From positions 79,373,483-79,437,482 of the forward strand of contig NC_077232.1 of the NCBI RefSeq assembly GCF_027887165.1: a stretch of DNA of 64,000 bases, in the 5' to 3' direction. Position 1 is the first letter of the stretch; the number at the start of each line of letters is the position of its first letter. A program made the translations under genes and the position numbers. Source of the stretch: Monodelphis domestica. Lineage: Eukaryota > Chordata > Mammalia > Didelphimorphia > Didelphidae. This document shows, piece by piece, positions 35,685 through 47,470 of this stretch. Below the pieces are notes generated by a model. The model was not told the DNA's origin. It was given only the letters and a program-made list of their open reading frames with translations, and did not search any database.

Positions 35685-36004
35685 TTTCTTTAATTTAAAT
35701 TTTTAAATTTTTATTTTTTCTGGGTTATACATGCATTATCACACAAAATATATTATTCATATTTGTAAGTGAATAATCTTATGAAACCAAAACCCTAAAA
35801 CATATACCCAAATAAACAATCGATAAATCATATGTTTTCATCTGCATTTCTGCTCCAAGGGTTCTTTCTCTGGAGGTGGATAGCATTCTTTTTCATAAGT
35901 CCCTCAGAACTGTCCTGGATCATTGCATTGCTGTTAGTAGCAGTCTATCATATTTGATTGTTCCATAATATTGCATTTATTGTGTATAATGTTCTCCTGG
36001 TTCA
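35685..36004 (-). mobile_element. L1 3' end inserted in reverse orientation
   Basis: Reverse complement reads GAACCAGGAGAACATTATAC ... CCACCTCCAGAGAAAGAACC, the L1 3' UTR also seen forward at 37070-37210. AAGCAA occurs at both junctions (near 35679 and at 36005), a short likely target duplication. It splits the host L1 inter-ORF region. Confidence 0.75.
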
Positions 36005-36037
36005 AGCAAAACACTTTTGAGGAGGGATAGGGTAAAA

Positions 36038-36046
36038 GGGGGGGGG

Positions 36047-36083
<37 letters not shown>
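36038..36083. repeat. G run, (GA)n and (CAGA)n microsatellite
   Basis: Ten or more G followed by GAGAGAGAGAGA and then six CAGA units; it lies in the L1 inter-ORF region, which is G-rich in this family. Confidence 0.9.
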
Positions 36084-36084
<1 letters not shown>

Positions 36085-37699
36085 AGGAAAAATATAGGAT
36101 GGAGGGAAATACATAGTTAGCAGTCATAACTGTGAATGTGAATGGGATGAACTCACCCATAAAACAGAAATAACAGAGTGGTTTCATGATTTAGAAACAA
36201 AAGGTGATACCATAAGCAAATTAAGGGATCATGGAATAATTTATTTGTCAGATTTATGTATAAGGGAAAAATTTATGACCAAATAAGAGATAGAGAGTAT
36301 TATGGGATATAAAACGAATAATTTAGATTACATTAGGTTAAAAAGAGTTTGCACAAACAAAATCAGTGCAGTCAAGATTTGAAGGAAAGTAGAAACTGGG
36401 GGAAAATTTTTTACATCAGGTTTTTAAAAAAATAAAGGTATCATATATAGAGAATGGAGTCAAATTTATAAGAAACAAATGATTCCCAAATTGATAAATG
36501 GTGAAAGGATATGAACAGTTTTTAGATGAAGAAATCACAGCTATCTTTAGTCAAATGAAAAAATGCTCCAAATCACTGTTGATTAGAGAAATGCAGACTA
36601 AGACTACTCTGAGTTATCACATCATACCTATCATATTGGCTAATATGACAGAATATGAAAATGATAAATGTTGGAGGGGATATGGGAAAATTGGGACACT
36701 AATGTACTATTGGTGGAATCATGAGCTGACCCAACCATCCTGGTGAGTAATTTGAAACTATATACAAAGAGCTTTAAAACTATGTTTACTCTGACCCAGC
36801 AGTATCTTTACTAGGCCTGTATCCAAAAGATATTTTTTTTAAAAGGGAAAGGACCTATTTGTACAAATATATTTCTAGCATCTCTTTTTGTGGTGGCAAA
36901 GAATTAGGAACTGAGGGAATAAACATCAATTGGAGACTAGCTGAGCAAGCCGTGGTATATGATTGTGATGGAATTCTATTATACAATAAGAAATGATGGA
37001 CAGGAAAGTTTCAGAAAAATCTTTAAAGATTTACACGAACAGTTGAAGAGTGGAGTTAGCAGAACCAGGATAACAATGTTCACAGTAACAGTAATATTAT
37101 ATGATGATGGACTATGAATAATTTAGCTATTCTCAGTAATACAATGGCCTAAGATGATTCCAAAAGATTTATGATAAAAAGTATTGTCCACCCCCAGAGG
37201 AAGAACCAAAGGAGTCTAAATGCATTTCAAATATATTATGTACATAATATATTCAACATATATATTGAATTTATATTGTTTTTTTATTTTTTTGGTCTGT
37301 GTTTTCTTTCACAGCGTGACTAATATAGAAATATGTTTTGCATGACTACACATGGATAATCTATATAAAATTATTTGTCTTCTCAATAAGGGGGAGAGAT
37401 GGAGGGAGAAGGAGAATTAGAAACTCAAAATTTTTGGTAAACAGGAAAGAAAAACTATAAGGGATCTAATGAGCTTAAACAGTTTATATTCTTACATGAG
37501 AAGGTGATACATGTAATTCCTAAGAACTTTGTCATCGTTAGGGCAGTTAGAAGGAGTATATATAGAAAGAAGACATAGACGTAAATTGACTGTGATGAAA
37601 TGATATCCCAAAAAGGAACTCAAAAAAAATTTAAAATGTAAATAATATTTTTATATCTAATTGGAAAAATTGAAATTTATTTTAAAAATCCAAAACAAT

Positions 37700-38515
37700 A
37701 ATAGGGAAGTTAGGGTGGGAGGAGAGTTTAGGGGGAAAGATAATGGGTTCAGGTTTGAATATATTAAAGTTGAAGATGTTTACTGAACAAAGTGTGAGAT
37801 ACTGGAAAAGTTGGGGATGTGAGATTGGCGGTCAGCAATAGAGGTTAGGGAATCATAGGTAGAATTAAGAATCATAAGCATAAAGATAGTAATTAAATCA
37901 ATGAAAGTTGATGATGTCACCAAATGTAGTATCGATGGAGAAGAGAAGAGGGTCTAGCTCAAATTCCTGTGGGATTCCTGTGGTTAGAAGGTATGATCTG
38001 GAGGAGGTTCCAGCAAAGGAATCTGAGAAGGAGCAGTCTGATAGGTAGGAGGAGAACCAAGAGAGAATGGTGTCCCAAAAACCTAGAGAGAAGAGTGATC
38101 AATAGTATCAAAAGCTGCCAAGAGGTCAAGAAGAATGAGGACTGAGAGGCAATGAGGGTTTGGTGATTATGAAATCATTGCTAACTCTGGAGAGAGAAGT
38201 TTTGGTGGGATGTTAAGGTCCAAAGTTGGATTTTAAGGACTAAAGAAGAAAGTGAGAAGTTGGCACCTACTTATTATAGGTGCCCCTTCAAAGGCATTTA
38301 GCCACAAAGGACAGAGGAGATATAGGACTATAATTATGTAGGTGTGGAAGGATCAAGTGAGGGCTTTTTGAGGATGGAGGAGTCATGGGCGTGACTGAAG
38401 ATAAATAATGAATGGAGGTGACAGAGGAGGCAATCTGTTGGAGGAGACAGGATGGAATGGGAATGCTTGTGAAGGCAAGAGAGGGGTTAGCCTTGGTAAT
38501 GAGTAAGGCTGCCTG
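37700..38515 (-). repeat. L2 LINE reverse transcriptase region
   Basis: Reads as - strand L2 through GGTTCCAGCAAAGGAATCTG, AGGAGGAGAACCAAGAGAG, TCAATAGTATCAAAAGCTGC and AAGAAGAATGAGGACTGAG, which correspond to the L2 RT segment with the LDLSAAFDTVDH-like motif. Decayed; a 78-codon - strand frame (38288-38524) is a remnant. Confidence 0.75.
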
Positions 38516-40329
38516 GAATAGCAATGGGCTCTCCCTTCTTGGAAGTCTTCAAGGAGAGGCTAGATGACCATTTGTTTGATAGTCCTACAGTGGTGACTGA
38601 TTTGGACATGGTTCCAACTCTTAAATTCCCCCATTTAGTCACTAGAGGGTGCCCCACAGCAGAGCTTTGACCTTGGTTGAATTTTTTTTTTTCCTTTTCA
38701 TTTTCATCTACTGGTCCCAACCCCACTATTTGCCTCCTCCCCCCATCACACCAAGAAAGATTAACCTTCTGGAGTTGAGCCCTAGCTTGTCTATTCCAAA
38801 TCCAAATTTTGTCCAGCCTTTTTTATGAATAAGGTACCTTCTCTATTATAACCCTCATTAGCAGTGTAATCCTGGGCAAACCATTTAAAGTCTCTCACCC
38901 TCAGTCTTTCCATCTGCATTATGGGGTTGTTAATACTTGAATTACAGACATCACAGGGTTATTGGGAGAGAAGCACTATAGAAATGGGATCATTTACACT
39001 CAAGGATTGGACCAGCTGTACCCACTGACAGCAAAATACTCCTTTCATTTACAGGGGGTACTATTGACTAGGAGGTTAACCCATGTAGCGTTGTCACTGA
39101 TTAACAGTATGACTTTTCCTATTAAAAAATGAGTCTCCCTGAGGGGTCTTTTATCCCTTAGTTTTTGCGCTGTCCATGTCTACACAATTTGGTTATCCTT
39201 GTGATATATTTGACATCTGGACTCCTACATTTAAACTCTTCTGCTGGTGATAAGAGAGACCTCAGGGGCACCAAGCGGAATTCAACAACTTCATCAAAAA
39301 ACTTCTCCTGGGCATACATGTCCCCCACCCTAAAAGCTGGCAGAGACCCAGGTCCACTCCCATCTCAGAGCTGAATCATGTAATAGCCCCGTGACTTTGT
39401 TTCTAAGTCTGATTTTCACAGTCTGTCAAATGTATCCTAAATCAACAGCCATTTATTATGTTTCTTCTAGGCTATCAGGCACTGTGCTAAGTCCTGGTGA
39501 TACAAAGACAACATTTAAACAATTCTCACTAAGTCTCAGGATATTCAGGATCATCAGCAGGTTCTTTAGCCGAAGGTTAGTTCTATGTTCCAAGGAAGGC
39601 CTCTTCCAGCTCTAACGAGTCCCTATTCTAAGGTCCCCTTGAGATCTTTCCCCCTCTGTGTTCTGTGCTCTGAGAGCTCTTCTAGCTTTGACAACTTTTC
39701 TACTATGCTGTATGGTCTCTTTGACCAGTAGTTTATCATGGTATGAGATCAGGAAATGCTGACTATGTGTGAGTCACTGAGTCTAGGCACTGCCCAGCGC
39801 AGCTGCTTCCATGGTTCTGTTTAGCCCACTGGCTAAACCCACATGGCCTTTAGGGTAGAGGTCCATGGGTGAGGAGTGCTAGGAGAGGGGGAGCCTGAAC
39901 CTGCCCAGCAAACAAACATAAAAGTATTTGTTAATTCTGGAATAAGGAGGCTAACACCGAAAACTTCATGGCTGGGAATGTCTTCCCTGCAGTTCAGGAG
40001 GGCTTCATGGAAGAGCTCCCATACAGACAATGGACACGCGCCGGCTGTGAGATCATGGATGAGGCCCTTAAACTGTGTTTGCTTCAGTTTCTTCATTTGT
40101 AAAATGGGAATAATCATAACACCTACCTCCTGGGGTTGTTGTGAGCATCAAATGAGCTGTTTAACGACCATTGACAAGAACCCAGAGAGGGCTAGTCTGT
40201 TACTATCCCCATTTTAGAGACAAGAAAATGGAAACTTGGGTTAAATAACTCTTCCCAGGGTCACTCAGCTAGTGAGTTTCTGAATCAGAATTTATCACTA
40301 CTAGAAAAAGAATCAAGAGAGCAATTTCA

Positions 40330-40690
40330 CTTTATTTTATACTGCTCTCTCCTTCTGATCCATCCCACTCGGGCCACATCTTCCCCAGACATCAGTTTGT
40401 TCTCACCACAGGTGCACTCTTCCATCTCCACCTCAAAGTCTCTTTCTTTCCCCATGGGGCAGTGCCCCGGGGACCTCTAACTCACACACCAAAGTAAAAT
40501 TTGTCTTGAAAAACTGACTGAAGGATGATCTTTCTACTATATTCTTCCAGCACAAAAATTGCTAGTTACTACTTCACGTGGTGTTGTATTTTACAGTTAT
40601 CTGTATTTTTGCCAACTTACTAGACTCTAAGCTCCTTGAGGGCAGGGACTAGGCCTTATCTTTGCTTTGGGCCAAGATAAAAATGCATCT
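40330..40690 (+). repeat. L2-like LINE 3' fragment
   Basis: Ends with AAGCTCCTTGAGGGCAGGGACTAGG-type sequence (TAAGCTCCTTGAGGGCAGGG), characteristic of L2 3' UTRs; the left part is more decayed. Confidence 0.55.
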
Positions 40691-41024
40691 AAGAGGCCCT
40701 AAAATGTGGGGTTGAATTTATTTTTGTTTTTTTGTAGAGGGGCAAAGAAGAAGAGGAGGCAGTGGTAGATGGACTGCAAGGGTTGAGTTTCCTAATAATG
40801 GAGAAGGCAGGAGCCTTCTGTTCTGGGCTCCAGGGTAACTTCAGCTATATTAGCAATGCAAGCACAGGAAGAGAGAAATTGTGAGATGCTAACCCAGCTA
40901 GTGAGAGGTATCCTTCCTTGTCAATCCCTCTTTAAAAAAATTCCCAAACCCACACTGTTGTAGAGAATTACTCTTACTTAATTAACAGATAATTCTCTAC
41001 GCCTTCTAACTTGGAAGTGATACT

Positions 41025-41188
41025 AGGTAGGTAACAGTTCCAAGGCAGAAGAACAGTAAGGATAGGTAATTGGGATTAAGTGACTTGCCCAGGGTCACAC
41101 AGCTAGGAAACTAGTAAGGCCACATTTGAACCTAGGACTTCCCATCTCCAGGCTTGGTTCTCTATCCACTAAACCACATAGCTGCCCC
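41025..41188 (-). repeat. tRNA-derived marsupial SINE, RTE-like tail
   Basis: Reads GTTCCAAGGCAGAAGAACAG, ACTTGCCCAGGGTCACACAG and the head complement ACCACATAGCTGCCCC. The tail side is diverged. Just left of it is an 11-bp perfect inverted repeat, GTAGAGAATTA/TAATTCTCTAC (40960-40970, 40990-41000). Confidence 0.75.
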
Positions 41189-42400
41189 TGTTAATCCCTC
41201 TTCACTCCCCTGATTCTTCTGCCATATCTTAGTTTGATAGTTTAGCTATCAGCCAGAATGAGTGGGGGAAATTTCTTAATAAGGTAGAAAGCAAACAATG
41301 TAGCCTTATTTAAGTTGTTGTTGGCCTTCAAGGTCCAGATTCAAGACCTACCTCTTCTTTCCTAAAATTATTTCCACTCTAGTCCCTCTAAAACTTCAAA
41401 GGAATCATAGGTTCCCAGATTGTTAGAACTAGAGCTGAGTCAAGATGGCAGCTTGGTAGCAGCAAAAGCTGAAACTGCTTTGACAATCCTTTCAAATTGT
41501 TGGAACTAGAATGGGCTTCAGAATGTAGAGAAATAGGATTTCAGAAGTAAAGAATCTTAGAATATAGAATGTTTGAGCTAGAATACAAAATGTAGAATGT
41601 CTGAGCTTAGAACGCAAAATGCAGAATGTCAGAACTGGAAGGGCTCCTGGATGGTAAGGCCAGCAACAAGGCAATTTAGAAATGGCTTTCCTAGCCATTA
41701 TTTAATTTGATCCTTACAAAGAGGTGGGAGGAACAGAGCAAGGATTAGTGTTCCCATTTTATAAAGGAGGAAGCTGAGGCATGACAGAACTCCTCCTTCA
41801 TGAAATGAGGAGGCTGGCATGACTCCAGAGGAAGGACAGTGAAGAATGGTACCCACATCCTGACAGGGAATAGATGGACTCAGGGTGTAGAGTAAGACAT
41901 ATTTTTGGAACTAGTCCATGGGGAAATTTTTTTTTTTTTGCGCACCATTATACACATTTGTTACAAGGGTTTTGTTTTTCCTTTTCCTTTTTTTTTTTGG
42001 TGGGGAGAGATGAATAGGAGACAAAATAAATTTTAGTTAATTGAAAAAATATTTAATTTAACAAAAAATTATAAAATAAGAATGTTGGACTGGAATGCTA
42101 GAAGATCAGATTAACAAGGTCCCTTCTAGTGCTAAGTCCAGGGGCTGCTTGAACTCTGGTTCTTTGAGAAGTAAATCCTGGTAACCCTGTCCTTTACAGG
42201 AGAGCAGCAGGAGTTCCTAGTTTTTAACCAACCAGCCTTTACAGAGAATTTTAGGTCTTAGTGCTTGTCTTCAGCTACAAAATGGGGGAAACAACAAGGG
42301 AAGAGGAAACTTGTTTGCTGTACTCAGGGAGCTCATAGTGTAGGAAGATATATGAGTTTCCGTTCCAGACCAAGGATCTCACAGCCCAAAGGAGAGCGGT

Positions 42401-42990
42401 TCTTTTTTTTTTTTAATTAAATTAAATTTTTTCTCAATTACATTTTTGACAATTGTTTTCTGACATTTTGAGATTCAGATTCTCTCCCTCCCTCCCTCCA
42501 TCCTTCCATCTAGGAGGTAAATAATCTGATATCGATTACACCAGTGCTTCCAGGCAATATGTATTTCCACATTCCTCATGTTGTGATTGAAGTCCCATAT
42601 CACACATACAATAAAAATTTTATGAAGAAAATGAAATGAAGGATAGTGTTCTTTGACATACAATCAGATCCCACCAGTTCCTTCTTTGGTTGTGAACATC
42701 TTTATTTTTTATCACGAGTCCTTTGGGGTTATCCTGGAGACCTTGTTTTGCTGATAATAAGAGTTTAGTCCTTCACAGTTGATCATCATATAATATTGCT
42801 CTTCCTGTATACATTGTTCTCCTGTTTCTACTCATTTAACTTTGCATCAGTTCATATAAATCTTCCCAGGTTTATCTGAATTAATTCTGTTCACCGTTTC
42901 TTATGGCAGATACTATTCCATCTGACCCATATCACAACTTGTTCAGCCATTACCCAATTGAGGGATACCTCCTCATGCCACTACAAAAAG
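42401..42990 (-). mobile_element. L1 3' region, reverse orientation
   Basis: Starts with a T run (42401-42414, the poly(A) complement). It continues through CATTTTTGACAATTGTTTTC and TATTGCTCTTCCTGTATACA to CATTACCCAATTGAGGGATA, the reverse complement of L1 sequence also seen forward in the 24.1 and 36.2 kb copies. Confidence 0.78.
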
Positions 42991-43031
42991 CTGCTAAAAT
43001 GTTTTTGTACCAGTACATTCTTTTCCCCTAG

Positions 43032-43200
43032 AGCAAAGAGATTCTTAACCTGGGATGTGTGGACTCCATCAGTTTTAAGGGCATCTGTGAAGGTGCATAG
43101 GGGGAAAATAGGTATTTTCTTTTATGCATTTTCAAATTGGATTCTTTGAAGATGTCCATAGGCTTTACTAGGCTCCCTAAGTGATTCACGACACAAAACT
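43032..43200 (-). mobile_element. hAT-type MITE copy
   Basis: The right end (in - orientation) reads CCCAGGTTAAGAATCTC. The internal AAGCCTATGGACATC and GAAAATGCATAAAAGAAAAT match the family at 27119-27298. The other terminal repeat is diverged and no target duplication could be fixed. Confidence 0.55.
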
Positions 43201-44045
43201 CGGTCTGGAGAAAGACCAACTTATGACTTACCCAAGACTGAAAGCTGGAAAGAGTTTAAGAAGTCATCTGGTCCAATGCCTTCATTTTACAGACAAGGAA
43301 CTTGGGACTGAGGAGGTTAAGTGACTTCCCAATGGTCACATAAGTATTGGGAAACAGAAGAGAGTGAATTGGAACCCAGATCCTTCAAGTCAACTCTGCT
43401 GGTCTGTGCTCCCCCTGCCTTAAGTTATAAGACTCTTTTTAACTATAAAGTCTAGGAGTAAGCCTTCCCAATGGGAGCTTCTAAAAGTTTGCCTCCCTTT
43501 GGCCAACCAAGGCTGAGTTCTTCTAGATTCTTTATTTTGCCAGAGACCTTAGGAATTATTTAACGTCACTTTGAAAATGTAAAAATTGATATTCTGACTT
43601 GTCTTGGGTCACACAGGTAGTATTAGAGCCCAAGGCTGGATTTGAACTCAGAGCTACTCCAGGCCCAGTGCTCTGTCCACCATACCACCTGACTGCTTCT
43701 TTTATTTCCCACTTGCTAGTCTGTTCAATGTACTTGATGTACTGTGCTTCCATTTTTGAGATACCATCAATAATGGAGCTTAAATGTTCCATGACAGGGG
43801 AGAAAGTAGGCTGATTTAGGGTCAGGAAACCTAGATTTGGGGACTCACTTCCACACTTCCTGGCAGAATGACCTTGGATCTGTCAAGCCACTTCTGGGTT
43901 TCAGTTTCCTCACTGACAAAATGGGGTTTGATCATACTTATACTGCCTTGCTCTCAGGGCTATTTCAAGGAAAATACTTTGTAAATCATAGGATAGAATA
44001 GAAATGGTAAAGCTAGTGTGGTTACCATTTGTAAAAGGTAGCAAA

Positions 44046-44251
44046 AAGAAGCAGCTAGGTGGTTTAATGGACAGAGAGTCAGGTCTAGAGATGTAAGGTC
44101 CTGGGTTCAAATTTGACCTCAGATACTTTCTAGCTGTGTGATCCTGGGCAAGTCACTTAATCTTTATTGTGTAACCCATACCTCTCTTTTGCCTTGGAGC
44201 CAATACTTAGTATTGATTCTAAGATAGAAGGTAGTGAAGGTTTTAAAAAAA
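44046..44251 (+). repeat. tRNA-derived marsupial SINE, RTE-like tail
   Basis: GAAGCAGCTAGGTGGTTTAA head, GGTTCAAATTTGACCTCAG, CTGGGCAAGTCACTTAATC, CAATACTTAGTATTGATTCT tail, A run. The flanks AGGTAGCAAAAAGAA and AGGTAGTAAAAGAA are a likely target duplication. Confidence 0.85.
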
Positions 44252-45256
44252 GGAATTAGAGGTAGTAAAAGAACTTTCCAGGTGCTGCTTGCAGAAGAAT
44301 GTGAGGCTTAACAAAAATCAAATTTCTTGAAATAAGGTCTCTGCTCACCAGGGACTTGTTGTGGGTGGGCAGGGACAAAATATGCCATTCTCCCTATTAA
44401 AAAATCTTCAGTAGAATGTAAGCTCCTTGAGGGCAGACAAGGTATTCTCCAGTGCCACCCACCAAATCTCTTCAAGCCTTATTTGTGAACTCACAAATTC
44501 AGTGAATAAAATAAAAGCTTTTGATCCTGACATTCAGTGCCTAACTCTAATCAGGCTCCAGCTCATCTTTTCAACTTTGTCTCACCCTATTCTCTCTTGT
44601 ATATTCTCAGTTCCATCCAACCTCCATGTTTTGTTCAAACTATTATTCCCCATCAGAACAGAGGTCTCACTTCCTATGCTTAATAGCTCTATGACCCTGG
44701 GCAAGTCACAACCTCTGAAAGCCTCCATTTCTTCATGTTTAAAATGAGGAGCTGAGAGGAGATGACCTTCTAGCCCCACATTTATGCTCCCAGGACTGCC
44801 ATCATTATTTTGTGACAGGATTTAATTGGATCTCTCACCCCAAGACCTTTCTCCATCCCCTGCTTTTGTCCTAAGCAGTTCTCCCTCTGATCCATTAGTT
44901 TATGTTTTGATGTTGGGCTTCCCTGGTTAATGAAGGATCAGAGATTTCCAAGCTCACTGTGCAATGTCACGCTATGCCATGGGGCAGGCTCTGTCTTTAT
45001 TCCCAATGCAGATGCTGTAGTAGCCAATGAACTCTCCAGACAGTTGCTCTCAGCTCCCCTAGATGCAGCCAGAGAGCCGTTCTTTCCCTCTGTTGGCCAA
45101 GGAGCAGGGCTTTAAAGGGAAAGGCTTCTTTATTTTTGTACCTGGCCCCAGGATCTCCTGGGGGAAAAAAAATCCTCATCACACTGCAGGTACACAAATG
45201 GCCAAGAGATGCCAGCTTCCTTGAGGTGGTAGTGTGAAGTGAGAACCAAATTGAGA

Positions 45257-45258
<2 letters not shown>

Positions 45259-45310
<52 letters not shown>
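45259..45310. repeat. (GT)26 microsatellite
   Basis: An uninterrupted alternating purine-pyrimidine run 4.7 kb upstream of the NAT8L start codon; sequences of this type can adopt Z-DNA. Confidence 0.98.
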
Positions 45311-45312
<2 letters not shown>

Positions 45313-47470
45313 GGGCAGTCACCTTTTTGGTTTTTGGCCAAGGGCTAACTGTTGAATTTGCTCCACCAAGGTGGGCAACTGAGGCAGCATTGCCCAGGGC
45401 TGGCTCTTTCCTGGATGGTGACAGTGATTTTTATCTGTCTTGGGATGAGTTAAATTTCTGGGGCTCAAGAAATGCTTGTTGAGTTGAATAGGATAGCGCA
45501 TATGAAAGGAACCCAAGGCTATAGGATGTCATAGCTTGGAAGGAAGGAATCTAAAACCATAGAACACAGACTATCAGAGTTTGGAACTTTACTGAACACT
45601 AATCCAAATCTATTTTGGAGAAAGGGAAACTTACAGCTCAAATAAGAGGAGAATGACTTGCCCAAGGCCATACAGATAGCTAACAGAGTTGGGATTTGAG
45701 TTCTGCCTCCAAATCCCTGGTTCTTTTTTCATTCACTACCTAATCTGTGGCCCATACTTTAAACTCTAAATTTTCATGGTCTAGGATTAATACTGGGGTC
45801 TTCTCACACAACTCAGTGTTTGGTTGTGCTGTCACCCAAGTTTCCCCTAAAAGAACATCAACATTTGGCTGATGGTGCATTGTCACGCCAAATTCAAATA
45901 GAAGCAGGTGTGTTCATAAGGATTCTTATAGACAGGGTGTTGAATTAGCAAGTGACACATCAACATTATCTATATCCCATTGCATTTTTATTTATTTTGT
46001 TAAATATTTTCCAGTTGCATTTTAATCTGGTGGTTCAGCTGCACTAAGGAATATTGCTGCCAGGGCAAGGCTGCATGTTTGCAGCCTATGGTATGGTAGA
46101 AAGCTGCCCTTTGAGCCAGTATGTATTGCATGTGACTTAGCACTTTAGGTGACTCTTACAACTTGAATTGAAGAGAGGGTGCTGATTTGCATTTGTAGAG
46201 AGAGTTTCTTCATCCGGGAGTTCTTTCTACTAATGAAACCACAGGTCTAGCTCCTATCCCATATATCCCTACCAAAAAGGAAAATGTTTCTAAGCTTCTA
46301 TGAAGGCACTCAGGGTACCATAACATGGAATAACTCCAATTTTGTTTCTTGTGTACCTCTCAGAGTCTTATATGATCTCTAGACTTCAAATACCACCCTG
46401 GATCCCCTACTTCCAAGAGGAAAGTAATCCCTCAAAAGGACAGATAATCCCAGCTGCCTTCATGCTGCCCCCAAGCCCGCAGTCCCTAAGATATAGCAAC
46501 CCTATTGCCAATGAAAGGAAATATTCCAATTTGCTCATGCACATAAGCACTCTGCCTTCCTTTCTTCCCCCCAACTTTGGTTCCCATTTGGTTCAAGAAC
46601 TACTGTGTTTCATCTAGGAGGATTGGTCCATGAACTCCTTGCTTCTTCACAGCTCTCACTGGGATCTGTGAAGGCCTCCCTTAAGGAATTGAGTGAATCT
46701 GTCTTCTCTTTGACAGTGTCTCTCTTCAGGTCTCTTGCCTCTGTGCCTCCTTGCCTTGTCCATGCCTTTGTAGAACTTGTAAATCCAATCATCACTGTGA
46801 TATCATCATCAAGATAAGGGTATTCTGGACTAGGAAAGGAATTAAAATGTGTCAAGGGGCTATCATGAGAACAACACTTCATCAGTGGGGTAAAAAGGTG
46901 AATCCAGAGGAAACCATCAGTCGTAGGTGCAACAGGACCCAGGACAAGGTCCCGGCACATCTAAAACAACTAGCCTAATTTTCCTTGCATTGTTCTCTCA
47001 GTGGCAGAGCCACACCAGAGAACGTAGTTCTTCGCCTTGAAATTTCAAACACAAGGTGGCCCCTATTTCTGACCTGGGAACCCCCTGGTCTTTATTAAGA
47101 GGTATGTAAGGGAGATGTAAACCTCACTCCAGAAAATCACCTCAACTTTCTGTGGTTTCCCCCAAATCCAAAAATCAAAGAGAAAAAAAGAAACAGAAGG
47201 GGTCACACCATTTAGTCACCCTCCTCCACACCCTCCCTCAAACAAACCAAAATAGCCAAATCACACATCTGTGATAGTGGGAAAGAGAGCTAGTTTTGGA
47301 GTCAGAGAACGGGGGCTTCAATTGTGCCTCTACTCCTTCCTTCCAGTGTGACCTTGGGCAAGGCCTTTGAACTCAAATCTCTGGGACTCAGTTTCCTCCT
47401 CTTATATGAACTCCTTCCAGCCTATGGACCACCCTCCAGGTGCTGGAGGGCAGGGGCCTATGCCTGGCAG

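Larger units (their letters stand above)
34745..37700 (+). mobile_element. Internally deleted (HAL1-like) L1 with chimeric 3' end
   Basis: The left part (34745-35224) is the C-terminal end of L1 ORF1 (NHLPNKTEYNP, then MEKWIFNEIDKFQAFLMKRS; compare QPRINYPAKL...FNEIEDFQ...KRPEL in other L1s). Then comes inter-ORF sequence to about 35684, a reverse L1 3' end as insertion (35685-36004), and the first codons of ORF2 (TVNVNGMNSPIKQK at about 36130). At about 36181 the text jumps to the ORF2 C-terminus (DTISKLRDHGIIYLSD-like), so most of ORF2 is missing. The 3' part runs through GGTCTGTGTTTTCTTTCACA to the 3' UTR. At 37436-37600 a second copy of the inter-ORF block (first copy 35225-35385) interrupts the 3' UTR before the tail (37611-37700). 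Confidence 0.78.
29751..47470. other. Intergenic region between NICOL1 and NAT8L
   Basis: No exon of a known gene is recognisable. Contents in order: CT-rich tract (29775-30185), L2 3' copy (30440-31375), SINE (31436), MIR-like pieces (31690-32110, 32130-32520), L2-like pieces (32990-33330 -, 33730-33900 +), MIR-like (33920-34170), the L1 complex (34745-37700), L2 reverse transcriptase part (37700-38515 -), MIR-like pieces (38860-39020, 40030-40310), L2 3' end (40330-40690 +), SINE (41025), L1 3' end (42401-42990 -), hAT fragment (43032), MIR-like (43240-43400), SINE (44046), (GT)26 (45259-45310), MIR-like (45520-45720). From 46330 to 46980 no repeat is obvious. Remaining gaps show nothing I can name. 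Confidence 0.6.
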
